Shown here: positions 21,312 to 31,149 of the stretch, in pieces
Layout: each line of letters opens with the position of its first letter
Numbering within the stretch: the stretch's first letter is position 1
Assembly: GCA_963930645.1 (NCBI GenBank)
Contig: OZ005651.1
Coordinates: 127,171,731-127,235,730, forward strand
Source: Salticus scenicus
Taxonomy: Eukaryota > Arthropoda > Arachnida > Araneae > Salticidae
Direction: 5' to 3'
Length of the DNA: 64,000 bases
Made by a program: the position numbers and the translations under genes
Notes under the pieces: model-generated
The model's database searches: none
Told to the model about the DNA's origin: nothing
Seen by the model: only the letters and a program-made list of their open reading frames with translations

Positions 21312-23183
21312 ATTTCCAATAGTCAATATTCTGTTCTCAAACTCAATTCAAATTTTGCCATTTCTAAACCTCCTTCTTTTCCTCAGTTAATTGCACCGGT
21401 TGAAAAAGCTTTCAAAAATTCTCGACTGACTGACCAACAGAAAGAAAATCTTCGTCATTTAATCCTTAATAATGCCAATTTCAACTCTAAAAATTTTAAA
21501 TCAAATCTCAGCCCTGCAGAAAAAAACGCCTTGAAGGAATTAAAATCTAATGAAAATATCATCATTACTAAAGCTGATAAAGGTGGTCAGATTGTTATTT
21601 TGGATAAAAAACAATACATCGAAAGTGTTACCGAACTAATTAATGATGGCCCATACATTCCTCTGCCCCGTGACCCCTCTCCTCAAGAATTAAATAAAAT
21701 TAAATCTGCTATAAAATCTTGCCCCTTGTTATTGAACTCGACTAAATCCCATCTTATCCCTTCTATTGCTAATTGTGCCAGATTTTATGCTTTACCAAAA
21801 GTTCACAAACCCAATATTCCATTTCGTCCAATAGTCTCTAATATCGGTACTGCTTCCTATAATCTAGCTAAATTTCTAACCACAATTTTTGCTCCACTTC
21901 TTGCTGCTAATAGTTATACTGTTAAGAATTCCATAAATTTTGCAAAAAATATTCAAAATTGCCCTCACACTAATCTCACTATGGTTTCTTTTGATGTAAA
22001 ATCTCTTTTCACTAATGTTCCAATAAGTGGCGCCCTCTGCTGTCTCGAAAATAGATTAAAAGAGTTTCATTTCACCTCTTTTGAAATACAAGAATTAATT
22101 TCTCTTACCCGCATTTGTTTATCGCAAGCCACTTTTTCTTTCCAAAATAAATTCTATCGTCAGTCTGAAGGTTTAGCCATGGGTTCCCCTCTCTCCCCAA
22201 TTCTCGCAGACATTTACATGCACTATTTCGAAAGCAAGCTTTTTAAGAAAATATCTTTTCCTTTTTGGACCCGTTATGTTGACGACACCTTCACGCTTAT
22301 TGACATGTCTCATCACAATATTGACCAAGTCTTAGAAACCTTAAATTCAATTGACAGTAATATCCAGTTTACATATGAAATAGAAAATAATGGCTCCCTT
22401 CCATTTCTTGATACCCTCGTCTCTCGCACTGTAAATGGATTATCAACCACTGTCTATCGTAAAAATTTTGCAGTCTCCCTTCCTCCCCATGCGCGTTCAT
22501 GTCACCCACCTAACCAAAAAATGGCTGCTTTCTATACTTTTGTAAACCGTGCCCTTAATATTTGTTCAAATCCTATTTTATTGAAATCTGAAATTAAATA
22601 CCTGAAAGCCATCGCAATTGACAGAGGTTATGACCCTACCATTATAGACAAAGCTATCCAAAAATTACAACTCCCTCGTATTTCGTCTACTAAATCAGTC
22701 ACATCTAATATCAGTATTGTTTTACCCTATTTTTCTAAAACCAGTCAAACCATACCTAAAATTCTCAAACAATATGATTTTAAAATAATATTTTCGCCTT
22801 CCAATAAACTCACCTTTTCTCAGTTAAAAGATCCTATTGATATGCATAATTCTTGGGGAATTTATAGTATTTCCTGTCAGTGTGGTTTATCATATATTGG
22901 CCAAACTAAACGCAGCCTTAAATTTTGTCTAAAAGAACATATGAATTACGTCCGCAAACAAGAAACCAATAAATCGGCTATTTCTAAACATTGCTGGGAG
23001 GAAAATCATAATTTTAAATTCAATTCAGCTAAAATAATTTGCAGACCTAAATCCATTCATGAACTCGATTTCTTTGAAGCTTTTCATATTTATAAAAATT
23101 TTAAAAACCTTGTAAATTGTGATTTCGCTGTTCCCTATTTGTCTGATTGTTGGAAATTTTACATTCAGTCCACATTTTCTTAA
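21297..23183 (+). CDS. PLE reverse transcriptase with GIY-YIG endonuclease, 5'-truncated
   Basis: The frame is open from 21297 (after a stop at 21294-21296) to TAA at 23181-23183, about 628 codons, but has no ATG before the conserved core. The codon at 21531 is TTG, so the natural start is lost. Numbering from 21531: KADKGG at 14-19; RFYALPKVHKP at 84-94; motif A SFDVKSLF with D155; motif B GLAMGSPLSP at 214-223; motif C YVDD with D251/D252. A C-terminal GIY-YIG domain follows (G443-I-Y, Y455-I-G, acidic E516), with C449/C451 and H487/H493 as a possible zinc site. The usual catalytic Arg before L-x-E-H appears replaced by C466. PLE proteins copy their RNA at a nick made by the endonuclease. 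The missing N-terminus and Cys suggest this copy is inactive. Confidence 0.88.
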   Translation, partial: GTAKSISNSQYSVLKLNSNFAISKPPSFPQLIAPVEKAFKNSRLTDQQKENLRHLILNNANFNSKNFKSNLSPAEKNALKELKSNENIIITKADKGGQIVILDKKQYIESVTELINDGPYIPLPRDPSPQELNKIKSAIKSCPLLLNSTKSHLIPSIANCARFYALPKVHKPNIPFRPIVSNIGTASYNLAKFLTTIFAPLLAANSYTVKNSINFAKNIQNCPHTNLTMVSFDVKSLFTNVPISGALCCLENRLKEFHFTSFEIQELISLTRICLSQATFSFQNKFYRQSEGLAMGSPLSPILADIYMHYFESKLFKKISFPFWTRYVDDTFTLIDMSHHNIDQVLETLNSIDSNIQFTYEIENNGSLPFLDTLVSRTVNGLSTTVYRKNFAVSLPPHARSCHPPNQKMAAFYTFVNRALNICSNPILLKSEIKYLKAIAIDRGYDPTIIDKAIQKLQLPRISSTKSVTSNISIVLPYFSKTSQTIPKILKQYDFKIIFSPSNKLTFSQLKDPIDMHNSWGIYSISCQCGLSYIGQTKRSLKFCLKEHMNYVRKQETNKSAISKHCWEENHNFKFNSAKIICRPKSIHELDFFEAFHIYKNFKNLVNCDFAVPYLSDCWKFYIQSTFS

Positions 23184-23428
23184 TTTTTCTACTGTTTACA
23201 CAGCTACACTTTCCTTAATTCCTATTGGCCACACTCCCCACCTCTTCCGTAATCCTATTGGTTGAACTAAATCCGGTCCCTCTCCTATATATACAAGTAC
23301 TTCTCCAGATTCAGAATTCTTTTTTTCTTGCACTGATGACGGTACGCTTTAGGCTACCGAAACAGCTGTATGCACCCCAATAATTTTTCTTTGGCGTTTC
23401 TGACGTAGTGTTTATTCCTGTTTTAATA
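23120..23428 (+). repeat. PLE right pseudo-LTR
   Basis: Matches the left arm in reverse complement. It starts inside the RT gene (last ~20 codons), continues through tactgtttacacagctaca, a cacactccccacctcttcc block and a short tatatata box at 23286-23294, then the hammerhead motif and tttggcgtttctgacgtagt. A tail to 23453 is absent from the left arm but present in the 19067 element. Confidence 0.85.
23329..23374 (+). ncRNA. Hammerhead ribozyme motif, right copy
   Basis: In sense with the RT gene: TGCA (23329-23332), CTGATGA (23333-23339), C, GGTA, a 10-nt loop, TACC, GAAAC (23359-23363), with ACAGCTGT at 23362-23369, then GTA with predicted cleavage after 23370, and TGCA (23371-23374). The two TGCA strands form stem I; the palindromic ACAGCTGT gives a minimal stem III that would be more stable in a dimer. 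Hammerhead motifs are established components of PLE terminal repeats. The unpaired C after CTGATGA is unusual. Confidence 0.75.
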
Positions 23429-23468
23429 TTCCAACGCCAAGTCTATTGCTATTATAAGGATATATATA

Positions 23469-24944
23469 ATCAAAATAACGTCATTAATTAGATTAAAAAA
23501 ATATTTCTAAAGTACAGAAAATAATTTTAAAAATTGTATTTATTGAAATTAAATAAAATGTTGAAATATGGATACCTTTTATTTTTTGGTGTCACATACT
23601 GAAAAATCGTCAGAGAATCTTTTCACTTTTAACAATTAAAATTAGAAATGTATTTTAAAATCTGTTAAAGATTTTTTTTTTTTTTTAAGGTAAAATATTT
23701 TCATTTAAAAACTAAGCTTTATTTTTTTATCAGTTGTATTAAATTGAAGAATTCTGTTAAAATAATAGTAATAATAATAATTAAAAAATAATAACGGCGG
23801 AGAAGCACTCACACCTTGAAACTCAAAATTATACCCCTTGGTGAAAAGAAATGTTTTGGTTGTTTCGTACTTATGCTTCAAATTCAGGAAAATAAAATCG
23901 ATTTTTTACTTTACTTTTTTCTTTTCTTTTTTTTTTTTTTTTTAAACTTCAATTATATAAATTAATAAATAAATAAATTCGAGGAGATTATAAAAATTTT
24001 TCATAATTTTGAACGTATTTAAAATTTTTATTTTTCTTTAAAATATAAACTAAACGTATTCACGGTAAAAAAAAAAAAAAAATAAATAAATAAATAAATT
24101 ATGAAAGCATGGATAAACTTACGATATATTTTAATTTTCCGAACGTACGAAAAAATATAGATTTAATTATTTATTATTAATAGAAATAAAATATCTGTGG
24201 CATGAATGATGGTTTAAGGTCAGTTGTCTGCCTGGAGACCTAGACCTGTGTTTGATGTCTACAGTGGGGATCATTCTAAGTGGTTCTACCCCGTATTCAC
24301 AAGAGTTTCGGCGAAAACCACGGAAAACTCCAAATGGTTAGTTCGACAATCGTAACCTGGATTCGAGCCCGAATAATAAAGAAAGAAAGCAGAAAGGTTA
24401 ATATATATATACATATTTAAATAATGCATTCAATTTTTTGTTTCGAATAGGCGTAGCATTTGTTCAATGCATTAAAAAGAATAATACTAATACTTAATTC
24501 CGTCTCACGTTTAACCGTGAATTTTTCGTTTTCTCAAAGTTAATAAAATATAAAACATATATTGCTGATATTTAAAAATAGTGTTGAAAAGGATTGCATA
24601 ATTGTGTATGTAAATAAAAGCATATTTCAATTCTTGTGACTTAGCATTTAAGCACTTTTGTGTATTTTCAATTTTCCTTTTGAGAGTTGATTGATTTGTT
24701 CCATCTATTCGTGGATTTCGATTTTTTCCCCTTTCTTTCTTTCTTTCGTGTATTAGGCGCCATGTGGAGTGTTGCTAAAATAAATAAATGTCATGCATTT
24801 GGGAAAAAATCTGCTTTTAGTATTTAAAGAAATAAACACTAATCTGCTCCATATTTCAAGTATCTTCCACATTTAAATCATCAATTTTGTTGGTATTATT
24901 ATTATTATCATCATCAAGTCTGTGCACTAACATAAAAGTGTGGG

Positions 24945-24976
<32 letters not shown>

Positions 24977-25081
24977 TGTTTCGGTATGACATATATATTA
25001 GGGTGGGCCGAGAAATGGATATTTTCGATAAGCGATTTCTAATAGCAAAAAAAAGTTGTACTTTGACATCCTGAAATTGTA
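23469..25081. other. AT-rich spacer with one old repeat fragment
   Basis: 24195-24385 (ggtcagttgtctgcctggag, gcgaaaaccacggaaaactc, cctggattcgagccc) is less AT-rich than its surroundings. Its final words resemble a pol III B box, so it may be a decayed SINE or other dispersed repeat. Elsewhere there are A/T runs near 23672, 23930 and 24068, with nothing else recognised. Confidence 0.45.
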
Positions 25082-25105
25082 AACAATAATAATAATAATA
25101 ATAAT

Positions 25106-25181
<76 letters not shown>

Positions 25182-25182
25182 A
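25082..25182. repeat. Compound microsatellite (AAT)n(TA)n(TG)n
   Basis: About ten AAT units run into a (TA)n tract of about 55 bp and a short (TG)n tract. A smaller (TA)n lies at 24950-24976. A 100-codon frame across it is purely repeat-derived. Confidence 0.9.
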
Positions 25183-25559
25183 TTCATGTACATACATATA
25201 TTTATCTTTAGTTCGCGCATGACCTTCAAAGTTCGAGAAAATGATGAAAAAAGGTCATTTTTTTTTTTTTTTTTTTTTAATGGAAATACAAATATTATTA
25301 CTTTTTGTTCTAATACCCTTCAAATGCTTCCTTTTAACACTCTTTCCATATATCTTTAAAAATATTTATATTATTTTACAATTTTTAAATTGCGCATCAG
25401 CCATAAAGTTTCGTGAAATTAATGAAAATTTGAATTTTTTACCTTTTTTTACTAATTGCACTATTTCGTCTTTGGTAGTCCAGTTTTACACTTTTCAGTA
25501 TAAATCTGTACAGCTCTTTGTTTGTTATGCAATTATAATTTGTTACATTAACAACCCAG

Positions 25560-26370
25560 AACTGACTATGGTGAGATGCTCGCACAGAGTTCTACCTTGC
25601 CCTTACCATCCAACCAACTATGATGGACAGTTATTTACAATATTTTCATATTTATAGTGCGTCGACCATCTGCTCAACACTTCATAGTTCAAAATTTCGA
25701 AACTTAATATTAGTCAAAGGAATTCTCTTATAGATACAGAAGTGTGTCCTGACGGTTGACCTCCTGCCTTGAATATTCTTCTGTATGCTAACTCCCTTAT
25801 ATGTTGCCTGTCGTCCACTGTTATGGTCAATAACAAATTCTCAGGGATAGCAAAAGCGTCATTTCTTCACTAATAAGTTCAACGTCTTTTAGAACGGCAG
25901 ACGCATTATAAGCTATTTTCCTGTCAAAAGTTCTAAACCTGCACTCATTACAGGTGTAGAAGATAACTTAATTTTCATTTGAGTTTTGGATGTGGAAGCA
26001 TTGATTCTTAAGATGTACATTTTACAAATGAGTCATCGGAAGAACTAATTAAACTATTTTTTTCAATATTGATCTAATAATTTTCTTTGCATCTAATTTT
26101 CTTTGATCTATATCAACCATTATGTTTTCTTTCCTGTATAGAATACAGGAAGTGTTTGTAGTATTTCGTTGGTCATACAAAAAATTTTAGTTGGATACGG
26201 GATATTTTTTTTTTCTCTCTCTCTCTCTCTCTCTTTTTCACATTTGCAATCAATATTTACAGGACAGTCACAGGAACTCTGCTTTTCCCCATGAAAGCAA
26301 TAAAAGGTAATTGTGCATTTACATACTGTCACATCCAACAACTTTAATTTAGCATCAAAGATGAAGCTTT
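25560..26370 (-). pseudogene. Decayed gene of a dispersed hypothetical family (unnamed)
   Basis: The minus strand from about 26365 reads KLKLLDVTVCKCTI, then CDCPVNIDCKCEK, a (GA)n microsatellite in the coding strand, then in another frame NFLYDQRN. Farther left come RKIAYNASAVLKDVELI, DDRQHIRELAYRRIFKAGG and NYEVLSRWS, each in different frames between stops. From memory these resemble pieces of one multi-copy arthropod hypothetical protein family with Cys-rich KxxDxxxCKC, FLxDQR and ASAVLKD segments. I cannot name a function. Many frameshifts and stops show it is dead. It ends just outside the (TA)n tract at the Helitron border. Confidence 0.35.
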
Positions 26371-26384
26371 CACCTTTTTTTTAA

Positions 26385-26390
<6 letters not shown>

Positions 26391-26442
<52 letters not shown>
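26391..26442. repeat. (TA)n microsatellite at Helitron 3' border
   Basis: An uninterrupted TA tract of about 50 bp ends exactly at the Helitron CTAG terminus. Confidence 0.9.
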
Positions 26443-26443
<1 letters not shown>

Positions 26444-26878
26444 TAGCTGACCCGACAAACGTTGTTTTGTCATATAAATTGTTTCTAGAGAATGTTTTGC
26501 TAGAAAAAAATAACTAACTTATTGTAAGTGTGTAAGGATGTGGTATATAAGTGAAACAGGTATGGAGCGCTGTGAACGGTGACTGTGAATTCCGATTATA
26601 ACGTAAAAGACATAATTACCGAAATTTTCGCTACTTGCTTCTTGCTACTTGCTACTTGGTACTTTCTACTTGCTACTTGCTATTTAAAACCTCCGCTGAA
26701 TGTCGAACAGCACAAAATTTTATTTCATACGGCAAATATTTCAATTTAAGAGAGAATCTCTGATAGCAACGAATTTCACATAAAAATTCCGTCTTTTTTG
26801 AATAAGCTGTAACTATCTGGACCGATTTGATGAAAATTTTTATCAAAAAGTTATTACAATATCTAACATCATTACATG

Positions 26879-27035
26879 TACAGTCGGTAACAAAAGTGTC
26901 CGAACACTAGCAAAAATTCCTATGTAAAAAAAGTACATTTCATGCTTTTTTGTTTAATAAATCCTTATCGAATTTTGTTCTTAAACTGACTAAGAGCAGG
27001 GTTAGACAAGGATTTATTTAACAAAACGGTCAATC
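26879..27035. mobile_element. Partial TA-type MITE related to 46038-46263
   Basis: Begins tacagtcggtaacaaaagtg and continues ccgaacactagcaaaaattc, as in the full MITE at 46038. The right arm is lost or unrecognisable after the aaggatttatttaacaaaac word. Confidence 0.7.
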
Positions 27036-27184
27036 GATGCATGTGCTATGTGTATAGTATGAGCGAAAAGAAATGTAGAGTTCGTATTAAATAAAAACTT
27101 AAACTCGTTTTAATTAAAGGTGAAAAAGTTGAAACTCAATTTATTTTATAACAGGTATATTTTTTTAATCTACAAAAACTTAAT

Positions 27185-27330
27185 TTATCGTAATGCGATT
27201 GGATGTACAATATTTTTGATTAATCCTTGAGGAGTATACACAAACAAATTCGAAGGTTTTCCAACCCTGGAACACGCAACATATAATTGGCCGTGAGAAA
27301 AGCACGGATTTTCTAAATCTAAGCCACAAA
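27185..27330 (-). pseudogene. Helitron Rep/helicase C-terminal fragment
   Basis: The minus-strand frame reads CGLDLENPCFSHGQLYVACS then RVGKPSNLFVYTPQGLIKN and ends IVHPIALR before a TAA at 27185-27187. HGQLYVACSRVG is the conserved last superfamily-1 helicase motif of the Pif1-like domain of Helitron RepHel proteins, which unwind DNA during rolling-circle transposition. Only about 48 codons remain; the Rep nuclease and the other helicase motifs are missing, replaced by tandem repeat units. Its position about 740 bp from the CTAG end, in the same orientation, fits the C-terminus of an original autonomous element. Confidence 0.8.
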
Positions 27331-27670
27331 TTAGTACCCCTTTGGTGACTTTAAATATTTTAAGCCATTTTTGCGATGAATTGAAATGGTTATCTCAATT
27401 GTGGAACTAAAGATCTAGGCGAGAAGCGTCCGAGATACCTCGGTGCCAAATTTTCCACACAAAAAATAAATAAAATATCAGTGACATACACACGCACAAA
27501 AGTATGGGACCCCTTTGGTGACTTTAAATATTTTAAGCCATTTTTGCGATGAATTGAAATGGCTATCTCAATTGTGGAACTAAAGATCTTGGCGAGAAGC
27601 GTCCGAGCTACTTCGGTGCCAAATTTCAAATTTTGCCAAAGGGATCCGATACTAAAAGTGTTCCATACAA
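27330..27670 (-). repeat. ~172-bp tandem units inside Helitron
   Basis: The word ttttaagccatttttgcgat occurs at about 27360 and 27531, each with gatgaattgaaatgg and a gcgagaagcgtccga segment. A diverged third copy lies at about 28945-29060, in the outer Helitron. A cagtgacatacacacgcaca word also occurs between the units (about 27479), as at both Helitron 5' ends, hinting at recombination between copies. Confidence 0.65.
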
Positions 27671-27982
27671 AAAATAAATAAATAAAATATAATAAATTAG
27701 CTACACAAATAAATTTGTAGGTTAGGGTGGTTGTTAATCAATGCGCGTGTAAATTTGATAGAAAATTATATAAAATACTCACTCCAATTCCGCACCAAAT
27801 TTGCAAAATGTGTAGTTTTTTATGCACACTTCAAAACTCTTCAAACACTAATTACATCTTGATGTAATATTTCAATTAGGACACAATTTTTTGTATAACA
27901 ATAATAACACGAAGTTACAAAATATTTTCCTGGATTTGATCGCAGCACCAACTGTCGGGACAAACTGGATTTACAATAGAAT

Positions 27983-28646
27983 ATACGCAAGCGAAGTGTG
28001 ACGTCACTGACCGTCAGTGGATGCAAGAAAAAGATTTCCTATGTTAATCTCCCATTGGATTTTTTATAAAAAATTATTAAAAATCGAGGAAAATTATTTC
28101 TCTATTTTAATCCCCGTATTTGGGTATAGATATGTATTAGTTATCGTATGCATGTGTTAGATTGAGTTATTTTGCTCTCAAATTGACAAAATTTTAATTT
28201 TAAATTTCAAAACTCTGTCTTGGCGATCAAAAACGTTATACGAAAATATACATGTCAGATGTATATTTTCGTATTATGTATTGTACGAAATTGTTTCATA
28301 TTATTCATTACTCTCTTAATATAAGTTGTTGAAATAACCATTATTTTTGAAAGAAATTAACTATGTTCGCCAGATGATACGGCGATATTTTTTTTTTCGT
28401 CAAGGATGACAGAGTTTTGAGAATAAAAATTCAAATTTTATCAATTTTACAGCAAAAACAACTCAATCTAACGCATGCACATGATAACTAATACATATCT
28501 ATACCCAAGTATGGGGATTAAAATCGAGAAATAATTTTCCTCGATTTTTAATAATTTTTTACAAAAAACCCAATGGGAGATTAACCTAGGAAATCTTTTT
28601 CTTGCATCCACGGACGGCCAATGACGTCATCACTTCGCTTGCGTAT
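27983..28646. mobile_element. 664-bp foldback element
   Basis: Arms of about 240 bp. Left begins atacgcaagcgaag and continues ggatgcaagaaaaagatttc and ctcccattgg; right ends cttcgcttgcgtat after matching inverted words. The spacer (about 28222-28400) contains gatcaaaaacgttatacg and a tacatgtcagatgtatattt hairpin. A related spacer, without these arms, is found at about 43130-43320. No coding. Confidence 0.8.
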
Positions 28647-29658
28647 TATTGAATATTCGATACTACGATCGTAGCGCAGTCTGCCGGATCCAATGTGAAA
28701 CATTCCAAAAACAACAACAATTTATAAGTGATAAATTAATTAAATAAACAATTTAAATTGGCCTGAATTGTAAATCTAAACCATTCTCGAATCCACCTGA
28801 AGACGCACAAAAAACTTCATTAAACTCGGTCCAGCCGTTTAGGAAGAGTTCAGTGACATACACACGCACAAAAGAAATATATATATAAAGATAAATACAA
28901 AGGCACAGCTTTAGTATAGACCTCCCCCCCCCCCCCGTCGACTTTAAATATTTTTGGCCATTTTTGCGATGAATTAACATGGCTATCTCAATTGCGTAAC
29001 TGACGATCTTGGTGAGAAACATCCGTACTACTTCGGTGCCAAATTTCAAATTTTTCCAAACTAAAGCTGTTCCATACAAAAAAAAAAAAAAAAAAAAAAA
29101 AACTGTTCTATAATATATACAAAATAAAAATAAAAAATTCTAATAAATTCGAAATTATTACTGTTTACAATTAAGGTGAAAACATAAAAGAACCTTTATA
29201 AGTTACATATAAAGTATCAATTAAAACGAAAAATTTTGTTTTACTGTAGAAAAGAAAAGTACTACTAAATTAAATAAAAATTTTAAGCTAATACCAAGCA
29301 AGTATCTCTATGAAAATATTTATTTACACGCGAATATTTTCATAGTATATTAATTTTTTTTTTCTAATTATTATTGTTTATCACGCGAAATTAATATTTT
29401 ATTTCCGGAAAAAAATAAATAAACGTCAATTTGGTTTATTTTGGCATCAAATATATTTTTCTTTTTAATCATTTTAAAATTAAAACGGAGTTTTTATTTT
29501 ATATCTTTTGATCCAATTATCCGATTGAACTGAATTGTAAATCTAAACCATTCTCGAATCTACCTGAAGACGCACAAAAAATTTCATTAAGCTCGGTCCA
29601 GCCGTTTAGGAGGAGTTCAGTGACATACACACGCACAAAAGAAATATATATATAAAGA

Positions 29659-30406
29659 TATATATAGCTTCTTTCAGCTTTGTTTCTGTTATAAGACTTT
29701 CTTAAATTGGAAGATTGGAACTATGGATTACGTTAGCATTTTATTAATTGTACTATTCTAGTATGGAACACAGTTGGTAGTGAACCTTTTCGGTATAACG
29801 CCTGTATTTATGAACTAACTCAATCCGCAATAGTAAAAAATGCAGACATTTTCTTAGAATATTAAGACAAACTCTACCTTTTATTTAATCAACATAAAAG
29901 TACATCCTCATATGTTGGATAAGTGTTCGTATCCAGTTCGTTTATGGGTAAGTCTTCACCAAAAATAAATAAGCAAATAAAAATAAAAACGAATTCGTAA
30001 TGGATTGTCTGGTCACCCTATTACTCATGACTGTAAGATTAAAATGGCACAATTACAACACGAAATAGTTTTTAAAGCACTATTGTAAATTCACAACTTA
30101 GCATAATATTTTAACCTAACCTTACTTAAATATAACAAAATTAAAACGAAATGATCTGATCACACTGTACATTGACAGCAAACTGATATATTAGAATGGA
30201 GAATGGAGAATGGAGAATGAAATTGAAAAGAAAATTCGCGTGGCTCCGCGGATAAAGCGAGATACGGTTTCATAGATTCTGATGATTTGCTAACCAAATT
30301 TACTTACTATCTGTCATTATCACGTGCATTTTTAGCTATAAAGGAAGATATGCCTACATATATAATGAAATATTAGATTCATTAGGTTTTCTGGCAAACT
30401 AAATGT

Positions 30407-30439
<33 letters not shown>

Positions 30440-30980
30440 AAAAAAGTCGAATTTTGGTTAATTTTATGAAACTTTACAACTTACGCGCGATCTGAAAACT
30501 GTAAAATAATATAAATTTTTTTAAAGGTATATAGAAATAGTGTTAAAAAGACGCATTTGGAAAGTATTAGAACAAAAAGTAATAATATTTGTATTTCAAT
30601 AAAAAAAAATTTGAAATTTAACCTCTTTCACTATTTTTTCGAGCTTTGAAGTTCATGCGCAAACTAAAGATATAAATATTTATTTTTTTATTATTTTTCC
30701 CAAATTCAGTATGCCAAAATACAACTTTCTTTTACTATTAAAAATCGTTCATGGAAAATATCCATTTTTCGTCCCACCCTAATACAGCTCATATTCAAAA
30801 TATTATAATAATTATATTTTTTTTTACAAATTGAAAATATCGTTTGGTAATTTAATGTCTTTTAATGCAAATGTGCAAACAATATTTTTATTAAAAACTT
30901 ATTGTTGATTAAACTTATTTATTATCTTAAAATTAATATCATTTTTGAAAAGATTAATTGAAAAAAAATTATTTTGAAAA
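29659..30980. other. AT-rich spacer, nothing recognised
   Basis: Contains a triple ggagaat repeat near 30197-30217 and a T run at about 30409-30435. No coding family or transposon end seen. Confidence 0.5.
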
Positions 30981-31149
30981 GTCAAAATATTAGAATATTT
31001 ATTCAAGTGGTTCAAAATATTAGAATATTTCACATTAATTCTCCTTTAATTATCATCAATTCATAACTGATGGCATCATTGATTAAATTCAGACGATTTT
31101 ATTTAAAATCGGTATTCTTTTTGCAGTTTGTTTCCTTTTTCGTCTTAAA

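Larger units (their letters stand above)
20988..23468 (+). mobile_element. Penelope-like retroelement (PLE) with inverted terminal repeats
   Basis: The element lies between direct repeats ataaggatatatata at 20988-21002 and 23454-23468 (15 bp). Left (21003-21311) and right (23120-23428) ends are inverted copies of each other over about 309 bp, with roughly ten differences by eye. The right end carries an extra tail of about 25 bp (23429-23453). Between them is a reverse transcriptase plus GIY-YIG frame. PLEs are known for pseudo-LTRs in direct or inverted arrangement, extra tails and target duplications of variable length. The high arm identity suggests a fairly recent insertion. The coding frame lacks its 5' part: it joins the inverted left arm directly. 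Confidence 0.9.
26443..29658 (-). mobile_element. Nested Helitrons, minus strand
   Basis: The 3' end on the minus strand reads ACAAAACAACGTTTGTCGGG then TCAGCTAG, followed by T; the AACGTT-centred words can form the terminal hairpin. Two 5' ends of the form TCTTTATATATATATTTC, each preceded by A, start at 28891 and 29658. Both are followed by the same phrases (gtgcgtgtgtatgtcactg, ggctggaccgag). So one Helitron has inserted in, or next to, a sister copy. A Rep/helicase C-terminus survives at 27185-27330. Other nested items are a MITE fragment (26879-27035) and a foldback element (27983-28646). Insertion between A and T without target duplication fits Helitrons. Confidence 0.8.

Noticed and set aside
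24927..25657. Frames of 100 and 138 codons around 25 kb
   Set aside because: The first is translated (TA)n/(AAT)n microsatellite. The second starts in a T run and has a biased composition without motifs.
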